From Shewanella dokdonensis (lineage in GTDB: Bacteria > Pseudomonadota > Gammaproteobacteria > Enterobacterales > Shewanellaceae), in NCBI RefSeq assembly GCF_018394335.1, contig NZ_CP074572.1, forward strand, positions 434,001 to 498,000: 64,000 nt of DNA, in the 5' to 3' direction. The notes below the pieces were generated by a model. It was not told the origin of the DNA. It worked only from the letters and a program-made list of their open reading frames with translations, and made no database searches. The translations under genes and the position numbers were made by a program. Positions 21,391 through 29,403 of the stretch are shown here, in pieces (the first letter of the stretch is position 1; every line of letters begins with the position of its first letter).

Positions 21391-22059
21391 ATGATACTGC
21401 TTGTTGGCGGCGAAAAAGGTGGCAGCGGCAAAAGCTGCCTTGCGCAAAATCTTGCGGTACACATTACCCAGAAGTTCAACGCCAACGTGTTGATGGTCGA
21501 TTGTGACCCACAAAGAACCACATCTGATTGGATCCAAGCCCGTAATAACGATACCTCACTGCCCGCGATTAACTGCATTCAGCTATATGGCAAAATACGT
21601 AACGACCTGCTGAGCCTTGATGAACGTTTTGATTACGTGATCGTCGATTGCGGTGGGCAAGACAATCTAGCGATGCGGGCGGCGATGTCGGTAGCAACCT
21701 ATGTCGTGATCCCGCTGCGGCCCAAACGTCGCGATTTAAAAACGCTGCCCCATATGGAAGACATGCTGAGTACCTGTAAAATGGTCAATCCCAAAATGGT
21801 CGCGACTATCGTGCTGACACAATGCCCAGCACTGCCCACTCAGGGCAAACGTATTCTTGAGGCAAAGGAGGTGGTGACCTCTTTCGGACTGCGGGTGCTC
21901 AATGCGGTAACTTTTAGTCGCAACATATACGACGACAGTGAGGAAAAAGGCTCGTCGGTCATCGAATTAGAGCCGGATGGCAAAGCAGCGGAAGAGATCC
22001 GCGCAATTGCGGATGAACTGCTGGCCATTCCGCCGGAAAACTCTTATGAGCTTAACTGA
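21391..22059 (+). CDS. ParA/MinD-type ATPase (orphan partition-like)
   Basis: A 222-residue ATPase with a deviant Walker A motif GGEKGGSGKSCLAQNLA at the N-terminus, VDCDPQRTTSDW and a Walker B-like YVIVDCGGQDN. The lack of an N-terminal DNA-binding domain is typical of small plasmid-type (Ib) ParA. It overlaps the next gene by 14 bases, suggesting translational coupling. No plasmid replication gene is near, so its cargo is unknown. Confidence 0.85.
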   Translation: MILLVGGEKGGSGKSCLAQNLAVHITQKFNANVLMVDCDPQRTTSDWIQARNNDTSLPAINCIQLYGKIRNDLLSLDERFDYVIVDCGGQDNLAMRAAMSVATYVVIPLRPKRRDLKTLPHMEDMLSTCKMVNPKMVATIVLTQCPALPTQGKRILEAKEVVTSFGLRVLNAVTFSRNIYDDSEEKGSSVIELEPDGKAAEEIRAIADELLAIPPENSYELN

Positions 22060-22385
22060 TTTAAAACGTAAGCAACAAAAACAGAAACCTAAACATGTGT
22101 CTATCGAAGATTTTATCGAAGATGCTACCAATTATGCTGCGGGCAAACCCAGCCGTTTGCAGCAAGGTGCTCGGCAAAAAATCCGCCTCACATACCTTTC
22201 GCCATGCCACTTTTAGCCTCAGTGAAGCCAGTATTCGGCAACTTGATGACGTCGCCCAATCCACCGGAATAGCCAAATCCCGGCTGCTCAGGATGTTCAT
22301 CCACTATTATTGCGATCTGTCGGACGACGAACAGCAGGCACTCTTGACCCAAGTGCAGGATCTGCCGCCATCATCCGAGCAGTGA
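22046..22385 (+). CDS. Ribbon-helix-helix-type partner of the ParA-like ATPase (one frameshift)
   Basis: After correction this is about 112 residues: a basic, probably flexible N-terminus (LTDLKRKQQKQKPKHVS) and a C-terminal ribbon-helix-helix-like segment (ATFSLSEASIRQLDDVAQS, KSRLLRMFI). The frame changes at an A6 run (22176-22181) and needs one A fewer. The start overlaps the parA stop. By position and fold it is a likely centromere-binding or adaptor partner, as in ParA/ParG-type systems, but no sequence family is recognised. Confidence 0.6.
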
Positions 22386-22393
22386 CAATTTAT

Positions 22394-22636
22394 TCAATGA
22401 TTGCAGATCAGGCTGGCATCCGTGGTAATGCCTTGGCTGCGATCAATAAATTTACCTTTCAGTGCCAGAAAGTGGATCAATGCTTCGGCGTCCATATCAC
22501 TGGCACTACAGGTATGGAAACGAGCATTGGCCCCAAAACGCTGTGACATCTGTAACAGCAACTCGCTTTTACTTAATCCTTGAGGATATTCCAGCAACAG
22601 TTGCAGCACTTCATGACCATGAACTGAGTCACTCAT
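22394..22636 (-). CDS. yecH: YecH-like DUF2492 protein
   Basis: An 80-residue protein with HGHEVLQLLLE, RFGANARFHTCSASDMDAEALIHFLALKGKF-type sequence (shown in part) and a C-terminal Cys/His tail (ASLICNH). The His and Cys residues suggest metal binding. Role unknown. GGAG precedes the ATG. It is convergent with the RHH gene and divergent from btsS. Confidence 0.78.
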   Translation of the reverse strand: MSDSVHGHEVLQLLLEYPQGLSKSELLLQMSQRFGANARFHTCSASDMDAEALIHFLALKGKFIDRSQGITTDASLICNH

Positions 22637-22781
22637 TATTTACTCCATAAAACGCATTAAAAATATAGCTTATATTGGTTTTATGCTGGTTTCACTGATT
22701 TAGCGCAATAACGCTGGCAATATATAATTCCCCTCCGCAATATGGGAAAATCGCCAAGTCCGTTAACTTAGCAGGTTTGCA

Positions 22782-24449
22782 ATGTCACTGATCCTCGCCT
22801 TGACGCAACAGATGTGTCTGTATTTGGTAATTGTCTACCTCACCAGCAAGACGCCGTTGTTTAAGTTATTTACTGAAAACTCTACGCGTTTACCTCATAA
22901 GATATTTATCTATCTAGTTTTTTCAGCTTTCTGCGTCATGGCCACTTACTTCGGCGAACAAACCCACGGCGCTATTGCCAACACTCGCGCAATGGGAGCG
23001 GTGCTGGGCGGGCTGTTAGGTGGCCCCGCCACCGGATTTTTGGTAGGACTCACAGGAGGGCTGCATCGCTATACGCTTGGTGGCTTTACCGATATTGCCT
23101 GTGCGGTGTCAACCACCATGGAAGGCCTGAGCGCGGGCATGATCAACTTGTATCTGCGGCGACATGGGAAAAGCGAACTGGTATTTAATCCCATGTTGGT
23201 GGGCTTAGTGACCTTTTATGCCGAAATGATGCAGATGTGTATTATTCTGATGATTGCCAATCCTTTTGAAGAAGCCTTGGATCTGGTACGGCAGATTGCG
23301 CCGCCAATGTTGATTGTCAACTCGCTGGGCGCGGCATCATTTATGAGTATGGTGCGAGACCAAAAGACAATGTTCGACAAGCTGTCATCCACTTTTTCCA
23401 CTAAAGCGTTAAAAATTGCCGAACGCAGTGTGGGCTTGCTGAGTAAAGGGTTCAATGAAACAACCAGCACCCAAGTAGCACAGATTGTCATCGAAGAAAC
23501 CAATGTTGGTGCCGTAGCCATCACCGACCGGGAAAAACTCATGGCCTTTATCGGTATCGGTGCCGATCATCATTTGCCCGGCACGCCGATATCGTCACAA
23601 ATCACCATGGATGCGATTCATCAAAACAAAGTGATGTTTGCTGACGGAGTGGAGTTCCCCTACTCCTGTTCTATCTCCCCGAATTGTAAGTTGGGTTCAA
23701 GTTTGGTGATCCCACTACGCAGCGACAATGAGGTTATTGGCACCATCAAGTTGTACGAGCAAAAAAACAAACTGTTTCTCAACATCAACCGTACGTTGGG
23801 AGAAGGGATCGCCCGCTTGTTGTCGAACCAGATCCTCTATGGCCGTTTTGAACAACAGCAGAACCTGCTGACCCAGGCGGAACTCAAGCTGCTGCAAGCA
23901 CAAGTAAATCCGCACTTTCTATTCAATGCACTGAATACCATCAGTGCCATAATTCGGCGTAACCCTGATAAAGCCCGGCAGTTATTGCAGCAACTCAGTC
24001 AATTTTTGCGGATCAACCTCAAACGAACCACCGGCATGGTCAGCCTGGGCGATGAGCTGGAACATATCGAATCTTACCTGACTATCGAAAAAGCGCGCTT
24101 TATCGACAAGCTCAATGTCAGCATCGATATTCCGCAAGCACTGTATTCCGTGCAGGTTCCAGCTTTTACCTTACAGCCAATTATTGAAAACGCCGTAAAA
24201 CATGGCACTTCGCACATGATGGAAACCGGAATTATTGAGGTCAAGGCGATACAACAAGAACAAGATCTTATACTGGAAGTTACTGACAATGCGGGCTTAT
24301 ACCAACCCAGAACAGATTCTGATGGCTTAGGAATGAATCTAGTGCACAAACGTATCCAAAACCTATACGGTGAGGAATACGGGGTAACCGTTGAATATGA
24401 ACCCGAAGTATTTACCAAAGTTAAAATCCGTTTACCTAACAAGGTTTGA
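22782..24449 (+). CDS. btsS: LytS/BtsS-family sensor histidine kinase
   Basis: Membrane sensor of 555 residues: a 5TM-LYT sensor region (about 1-200; GAVLGGLLGGPATGFLVGLTGG), a GAF-like domain (about 220-360) and a kinase of the His_kinase family (QVNPHFLFNALNTISAIIRR with the phosphorylated His at about 380; IIENAVKHG). In E. coli BtsS binds pyruvate with high affinity. Here the next gene is its regulator and the one after a CstA-type pyruvate transporter, which supports the same role. Confidence 0.88.
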   Translation: MSLILALTQQMCLYLVIVYLTSKTPLFKLFTENSTRLPHKIFIYLVFSAFCVMATYFGEQTHGAIANTRAMGAVLGGLLGGPATGFLVGLTGGLHRYTLGGFTDIACAVSTTMEGLSAGMINLYLRRHGKSELVFNPMLVGLVTFYAEMMQMCIILMIANPFEEALDLVRQIAPPMLIVNSLGAASFMSMVRDQKTMFDKLSSTFSTKALKIAERSVGLLSKGFNETTSTQVAQIVIEETNVGAVAITDREKLMAFIGIGADHHLPGTPISSQITMDAIHQNKVMFADGVEFPYSCSISPNCKLGSSLVIPLRSDNEVIGTIKLYEQKNKLFLNINRTLGEGIARLLSNQILYGRFEQQQNLLTQAELKLLQAQVNPHFLFNALNTISAIIRRNPDKARQLLQQLSQFLRINLKRTTGMVSLGDELEHIESYLTIEKARFIDKLNVSIDIPQALYSVQVPAFTLQPIIENAVKHGTSHMMETGIIEVKAIQQEQDLILEVTDNAGLYQPRTDSDGLGMNLVHKRIQNLYGEEYGVTVEYEPEVFTKVKIRLPNKV

Positions 24450-24451
24450 AC

Positions 24452-25162
24452 ATGATTAGCTGCTTGATTGTGGATGATGAGCCCTATGCCAGACAAGAAC
24501 TGGCTGATTTGCTACTTCAGGCTGGCGATCTGGAAATCGTCGGCCAATGCAGCAATGCCCTAGAGGCGATGCAGGCTATCAGCAAGCATAAGCCAGATCT
24601 GTTGTTTCTGGATATTCAGATGCCGCGGATAAGCGGTATGGAACTGATCGCCATGCTGAACCCAGAAGAGATGCCGCGAGTGGTGTTTGTGACCGCCTAC
24701 GATGAGTTTGCTGTGCGTGCCTTTGATAATCATGCTTTTGATTACCTGCTTAAGCCGCTCGACGAAAAACGCCTCAAGCAGACGCTGGAAAAAGTGCGGC
24801 GGGATTTACGCCCTAGAGCACTGGATGTGCTGTTACCACAATATCTGGAACATCTGCCCTGTTTCAGCGCAAACCGCCTAAAAATTATCGCGGTCAAGGA
24901 TGTTGAATACGTGTTCAGTGACCTTGGCGGTATCCACGTAGCCACAGCAAAGGAGAAAGTACATACCGAACTCACACTGAAAGTGCTGGAAGAGAAAACT
25001 CCGCTGTTACGCTGTCATCGGCAGTATCTGGTTGCGCCATCAGCAATTGCTGAGATAGAAGTATTAGAAGCTGGCGCCGAAGTGACCACGCACAGTGGTG
25101 CCAAAGTCCCAGTTTCTAGGCGTTTCCTTAAACCATTGAAACAAGCATTTGGTTTCCAGTAA
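24452..25162 (+). CDS. btsR: LytTR-family response regulator BtsR
   Basis: A receiver domain (LIVDDEPYARQ, FLDIQMPRISG with the phosphoryl-accepting Asp at about 54, KPLDEKRL) is followed by a LytTR DNA-binding domain (about 140-236; DVEYVFSDLGGIHVAT, LLRCHRQYLV). AAGG lies seven bases before the ATG. It overlaps the btsS end closely. Its probable operator is the repeat array directly downstream. Confidence 0.9.
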   Translation: MISCLIVDDEPYARQELADLLLQAGDLEIVGQCSNALEAMQAISKHKPDLLFLDIQMPRISGMELIAMLNPEEMPRVVFVTAYDEFAVRAFDNHAFDYLLKPLDEKRLKQTLEKVRRDLRPRALDVLLPQYLEHLPCFSANRLKIIAVKDVEYVFSDLGGIHVATAKEKVHTELTLKVLEEKTPLLRCHRQYLVAPSAIAEIEVLEAGAEVTTHSGAKVPVSRRFLKPLKQAFGFQ

Positions 25163-25169
25163 CGGCGTA

Positions 25170-25299
25170 ACCTCGGTATGTATCCCTAAACCCCTGACAC
25201 GGATTTTCAACCGCTAAGTTGGATTATCTGACCGTTAAGCTACCACCCAAACCGCTCATCTGTATCAGTAACCGCTCAACCATCGCTTTTGACCGCTGA
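25170..25299 (+). promoter_or_regulatory. Six- to seven-copy BtsR-like operator array
   Basis: Direct repeats of ACCGCTCA or close variants start at 25190 (ACCCCTGA), 25210 (ACCGCTAA), 25231 (ACCGTTAA), 25251 and 25271 (both ACCGCTCA) and 25292 (ACCGCTGA), with a weak seventh at 25170 (ACCTCGGT). Spacing is 20 or 21 bases, about two DNA turns, so all face the same side. The known E. coli BtsR/YehT site is a pair of ACC[G/A]CT[C/T]A repeats about 21 bases apart. Confidence 0.8.
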
Positions 25300-25342
25300 C
25301 TCAAACTCAACTTGGCGTTGTTACGCAATTGTTTACACTTGC

Positions 25343-25348
25343 TACGAT
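25343..25348 (+). promoter_or_regulatory. Likely -10 box of the pyruvate-transporter promoter
   Basis: TACGAT lies 23 bases before the start codon, with no good -35 at the right distance. That is what an activator-dependent promoter would look like. Confidence 0.4.
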
Positions 25349-25370
25349 TCTAATTGGGGGAGACAAACCT

Positions 25371-26816
25371 ATGTTGTGGTTCCTACTGTGCGTCGGTCTG
25401 CTGATCGGCGGCTACTTTATATACGGTACCTTCGTGGAGAAGGTATTTGGCATTAACAAACAGCGCCAAACCCCGGCTTATGCCCAAAATGACGGTGTTG
25501 ATTATGTCCCAATGTCAAAAGGCAAAGTTTACCTGATCCAGCTGCTTAACATCGCTGGTGTGGGTCCAATCTTTGGTCCTATCTTGGGGGCACTATACGG
25601 CCCAGCGGCTATGTTGTGGATTGTTATCGGCTGTATTTTCGCAGGTGCGGTACACGACTACTTCTCCGGTATGTTGTCTGTCCGTAACAACGGCCAGTCT
25701 GTACCCAACTTGGCGGGCAAATATCTCGGTAAAAACGCCAAAAACTTCATGAACATTTTCGCACTGGTACTGTTGCTGCTGGTAGGCGTTGTGTTCATCT
25801 CTGCTCCTGCTGGCCTGTTAGGTAAACTGACTGGCTGGAGCGTCAGCATGTTCGTTGGCGTCATTTTCGTGTACTACCTGATCGCCACCATCGTCCCGAT
25901 TGACAAGATCATTGGTCGCCTGTATCCCTTCTTTGGTGCCCTACTGATGTTCATGTCCGTAGGTCTGACAATTGCGATTATTGTCTCTGACCAGCACACA
26001 CTGCTAGCCGGTTTCGGTCCTGGCGACTTCCTGCAAAACCTGAACCCGAAAGACGCGCCACTGTGGCCGGCACTGTTCATCACCATCGCTTGTGGTGCGG
26101 TATCTGGTTTCCACGCAACTCAGTCACCACTGATGGCACGCTGTGTTGAAAACGAATCCAACGGCCGTTTTGTGTTCTACGGTGCCATGATTGGTGAAGG
26201 TATTATTGCGTTGATTTGGTGTGCTATCGCCCTGTCATTCTTTGATGGCGTTCAGGGGCTGAGCGATGCCATGGCAGGCAACCCTGCCAACGTTGTGTAT
26301 GGTGCATCTACCGGGCTGTTGGGCGCTGTTGGTGGTTTCCTGGCGGTACTGGGCGTTATTATTCTGCCTATCACCTCTGGTGACACAGCATTCCGCGCAG
26401 CACGTCTGATCCTGGCCGAATACTTCGGTATGCCACAGACCAAGATCTCCAAACGTCTAGTACTGGCTATCCCACTGTTCATATTGGGTGCCATTCTGAC
26501 TCAGGTCGACTTTGGGGTTATCTGGCGCTACTTCGGTGTGGCTAACCAAGCTACCGCCGTGATGATGTTATGGACAGCCTCAGCGTATCTGCTCCGTCAC
26601 AACAAACTGCACTGGATCTGTACCATTCCAGCCATGTTCATGACCGACGTAGTGATCAGTTTCCTGCTGAACTCCAACACCCTAGGCGCTGGGCTGCCAA
26701 TGACAGTTTCCACCATTGCCGGGACTATCATGACAGTGTTAATCACCGGACTGGTGATCTACATTGGTAAAGGCAAGGCGCAGGAACTGGCGGCAACTGA
26801 AGCCGAAGAAGTTTAA
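25371..26816 (+). CDS. btsT: CstA-family pyruvate/peptide transporter (short form, BtsT-like)
   Basis: Inner-membrane carbon-starvation family transporter with many membrane spans. The core motifs LNIAGVGPIFGPILGALYG, FSGMLSVRNNG and GFHATQSPLMARC are clear. Length is 481 residues against about 700 for E. coli CstA and BtsT, so this is a short branch of the family. I chose the ATG at 25371 with GGGGGAG upstream. The position behind btsSR argues for pyruvate uptake rather than peptide uptake; this is inference. Confidence 0.85.
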   Translation: MLWFLLCVGLLIGGYFIYGTFVEKVFGINKQRQTPAYAQNDGVDYVPMSKGKVYLIQLLNIAGVGPIFGPILGALYGPAAMLWIVIGCIFAGAVHDYFSGMLSVRNNGQSVPNLAGKYLGKNAKNFMNIFALVLLLLVGVVFISAPAGLLGKLTGWSVSMFVGVIFVYYLIATIVPIDKIIGRLYPFFGALLMFMSVGLTIAIIVSDQHTLLAGFGPGDFLQNLNPKDAPLWPALFITIACGAVSGFHATQSPLMARCVENESNGRFVFYGAMIGEGIIALIWCAIALSFFDGVQGLSDAMAGNPANVVYGASTGLLGAVGGFLAVLGVIILPITSGDTAFRAARLILAEYFGMPQTKISKRLVLAIPLFILGAILTQVDFGVIWRYFGVANQATAVMMLWTASAYLLRHNKLHWICTIPAMFMTDVVISFLLNSNTLGAGLPMTVSTIAGTIMTVLITGLVIYIGKGKAQELAATEAEEV

Positions 26817-26844
26817 TAATAAATAAAAACGCAACATGAAAACC

Positions 26845-26872
26845 AAAACCAGTCTTTCGGGACTGGTTTTTT
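26845..26872. terminator. Terminator between btsT and siroheme synthase
   Basis: The stem AAAACCAGTC/GACTGGTTTT has a TTTCGG loop and further T's. It lies between convergent genes and has A-rich sequence on the other side. Confidence 0.85.
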
Positions 26873-26889
26873 ATTTACTAGAAGAGCAA

Positions 26890-27804
26890 TCAAATAGCGC
26901 CTGGCTGCAAATGTTTAGCAAACGGGAAAGCCGCTTTCAAACGCTGAATTTCGGTTGCATCAGTAATTCGCAATAGCCACTGCCCTAGCTCCCAATTGCT
27001 CAACAAATCACTGTCGGCCAGCGGACTATAAACCCGAGTCGCATCGCGTCGCAGCAACTCCAGTTGTGCAGGCGCTACCATCTCATCCATGACCACCATA
27101 TCCACCCGTTGCAACCAAGGGATCACTGCGATGGGTAATAGCTGCGGTGCTACATCTTGTTGTAATAATAGCAATTCGCCAGCACTTTCTGCGTCAGTAA
27201 AACACTGCTGATAACGGGTGCGGGTGAGGCCATCAAAACGTTCGCCATTCGTCTGCAGAAAACGCTCCCAGAAACGTCGACGCTGGTGGGCATTGGGTAA
27301 TTGTTGCTGCACCTCTGCGCGTTTATCGGCAATAAAATCCATCAATGGTGCTAATGATGAGGGGAGCAAGGCTTCAAGCTTGCCACGAATATCTTTCGCA
27401 AACACTGGCGCCGCACCATTGGTACTTATGGCTACCACCAGTTGGCCGCGATCCACCAATGATGGGGTGATAAAATCACAATTGTCGGGGTCATCAACCA
27501 CATTGACCATCGCCCCTTCCGCTCGAGCTAATTCGGCCAACTGCTGATTTAACTGTCGGTCGGCTGTGGCGATATAGACGAGATCGGCTTCTTGCAAATC
27601 GGCAGCTGTAACGGTTCGACAAGATAGCATAATGCGGCCACGGTCAGCATAAGCTGTAATGGCATCGCACACTTGCGGGGCAATCACGTGAATCTCGGCT
27701 TCAGAACGCGCGAGTAGATCCAATTTTCGACTAGCGACTTCGCCGGCACCCACCAGCAATACAGATAGATTCGAAGTATCGACAAATAGCGGGAAATATC
27801 GCAT
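26890..27804 (-). CDS. Siroheme synthase, CysG N-terminal type
   Basis: Converts precorrin-2 to siroheme (dehydrogenase and ferrochelatase steps). Of 304 residues, the first about 200 match the CysG N-terminal module: YFPLFVDTSNLSVLLVGAGEVASRK (in part), IATADRQLNQQLAELAR, VNVVDDPDNCDFITPS and ISTNGAAPVFAKDIR. There is no SAM-dependent methyltransferase domain, so precorrin-2 must be made by another enzyme. The last about 100 residues match nothing I recognise. I chose the ATG at 27804. Confidence 0.85.
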   Translation of the reverse strand: MRYFPLFVDTSNLSVLLVGAGEVASRKLDLLARSEAEIHVIAPQVCDAITAYADRGRIMLSCRTVTAADLQEADLVYIATADRQLNQQLAELARAEGAMVNVVDDPDNCDFITPSLVDRGQLVVAISTNGAAPVFAKDIRGKLEALLPSSLAPLMDFIADKRAEVQQQLPNAHQRRRFWERFLQTNGERFDGLTRTRYQQCFTDAESAGELLLLQQDVAPQLLPIAVIPWLQRVDMVVMDEMVAPAQLELLRRDATRVYSPLADSDLLSNWELGQWLLRITDATEIQRLKAAFPFAKHLQPGAI

Positions 27805-27881
27805 CAGTCCGGTTCCAAAGCTGACAAGAAATTGTCTGTCGGCACAACACCAACAGCGGTTACCGGATAGCAATATTCAGG

Positions 27882-28199
27882 TCAGTTATGACACTCGCTA
27901 CGCTCGGCACTGCAATTCCAACACAGTTCGAAACTGGCGTCATTAAATTCGTGACATTGCAAACACTGCCATTGCGGCAGATCGGCATTCAGCGTTGCTA
28001 ACTGTGACTGTGCCTGTTCCTGTTGTGACTCAGGGATCCACAGTTCAACCGTTTGCATATCAACCGGCAACTCACCAACGCCGCCCATTAATGCTTCACC
28101 ACGTAACTCCACGGTTATACCGCAGGCTTCCAGCATACCTTTCCATGTATGCGCCTGAAGCAAATTTCCACCAGCAACCAGTATTTTACGTTCTTCCAT
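27882..28199 (-). CDS. DUF2007-like protein with zinc ribbon
   Basis: A 105-residue protein: an N-terminal DUF2007-like fold (RKILVAGGNLLQAHTWKGML, VELWIPESQQEQAQ) and a C-terminal four-Cys ribbon (CLQC and CWNC). Its function is unknown. I chose the ATG at 28199. It lies upstream of the siroheme synthase gene on the same strand, so the two may share a transcript. Confidence 0.65.
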   Translation of the reverse strand: MEERKILVAGGNLLQAHTWKGMLEACGITVELRGEALMGGVGELPVDMQTVELWIPESQQEQAQSQLATLNADLPQWQCLQCHEFNDASFELCWNCSAERSECHN

Positions 28200-28400
28200 G
28201 TGACTTCCTACCACTGCACTCTACCCACCAGGTAAAGAAAAATCAGGAATAAATCGGATGGACAAAAAATAAACTGTTTAATTTTTGTCAAGCGCCATGC
28301 TACTGCCTAGCAAAGCTGCTGTCGAGTTGTCTCAAGTAAAATTTTACTTTTTATCAACATTTGATTGTTAGTCACGGCAAATAATCGAACTCTATGCAAT

Positions 28401-28428
28401 AAAAAAGCCACTCGAAAGTGGCTTTTTT
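28401..28428 (-). terminator. Terminator after secF
   Basis: A 12-bp stem AAAAAAGCCACT/AGTGGCTTTTTT with a CGAA loop ends the tgt-yajC-secD-secF block. The region from 28215 to 28400 otherwise shows no gene. Confidence 0.9.
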
Positions 28429-28443
28429 AGCGATAAACCAGGG

Positions 28444-29391
28444 TTAAGGCATGATAGAAGGCTGATCAGCACCTTCTTTCTCAACCTGTACTGGCATCAT
28501 ATGTTCGCGGCAGATGCCCAACTTGATGGCCAAGAAACTCGCAACGTAGATTGAAGAGTATGTACCTACGGTAATCCCCATCAACAATGAAGTCGCAAAG
28601 CCATGGATCAAGGTACCGCCCTTAAGGAACAAGGCAATGACCGTGATGATGGTGGTACCAGTAGTAATAATGGTACGGCTCATCGTCTGGGTGATAGAGG
28701 TATTTACCACTTCCGTTGGGGTTGCTTTACGCATCTTCAGGAAGTTTTCACGGATACGGTCAAACACCACAATGGTATCGTTCAACGAGTAACCCACCAC
28801 GGTCAACACCCCGGCCAGTACGGTCAAATCAAATTCCAATTGCAGGAAGGAGAATAATCCCAAGGTCACCGTTACGTCGTGTGCCAAGGCGGCAACAGCC
28901 CCTAATGACAGACGCCATTCGAAACGGAATGATACATATAGCAAGATACAGATAAGCGCGACTAATACCGCCAAAGAGCCTTGTTCAGCCAACTCCTTAC
29001 CGACCTGTGGGCCAACAAACTCAACACTTTTCTGTTCCACTGCTGGATCCTGAGCCTTGGCTGCGCTCAGCACCAGTTTTACCTGATCATCACTTTTCAC
29101 GCCTTCTTTGGTCTGTAAACGCACCACCACATCGCGGCTAGAACCAAAGTTCTGCACTACCGCGCCAGCGATGATTTCGTTATCCAGAGTATCACGCAGT
29201 GAGCTCAGATCTGCGGGTTTACTGAAAGTCAGCTGAATCGAGGTACCGCCGGTAAAATCCAGCCCCCAGTTGATGCCTTTAGTCGCCAAACACACCAGTG
29301 ACAGCACCACTAAAATCAACGACATGATACTGATAGGTAGTGCATGACGGAGAAAGTTGACTGAGCCTTTAAAAGATAAAATCTGCAACAT
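28444..29391 (-). CDS. secF: Sec translocon accessory protein SecF
   Basis: Membrane partner of SecD that uses the proton gradient to help secretion. It has 315 residues, six membrane spans and one large periplasmic loop. Motifs are GINWGLDFTGGTSIQL, VGYSLNDTIVVFDRIREN and MSRTIITTGTT. I chose the ATG at 29391 (GGAG nine bases away); a GTG two codons upstream has too short a spacing. Confidence 0.96.
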   Translation of the reverse strand: MLQILSFKGSVNFLRHALPISIMSLILVVLSLVCLATKGINWGLDFTGGTSIQLTFSKPADLSSLRDTLDNEIIAGAVVQNFGSSRDVVVRLQTKEGVKSDDQVKLVLSAAKAQDPAVEQKSVEFVGPQVGKELAEQGSLAVLVALICILLYVSFRFEWRLSLGAVAALAHDVTVTLGLFSFLQLEFDLTVLAGVLTVVGYSLNDTIVVFDRIRENFLKMRKATPTEVVNTSITQTMSRTIITTGTTIITVIALFLKGGTLIHGFATSLLMGITVGTYSSIYVASFLAIKLGICREHMMPVQVEKEGADQPSIMP

Positions 29392-29403
29392 GTCCACGTT
29401 CTC

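Noticed and set aside
22660..22675. Palindrome AATATAGCTTATATT between yecH and btsS as an operator
   Set aside because: AT-rich palindromes of this length are common by chance; no matching copy or known motif supports it.
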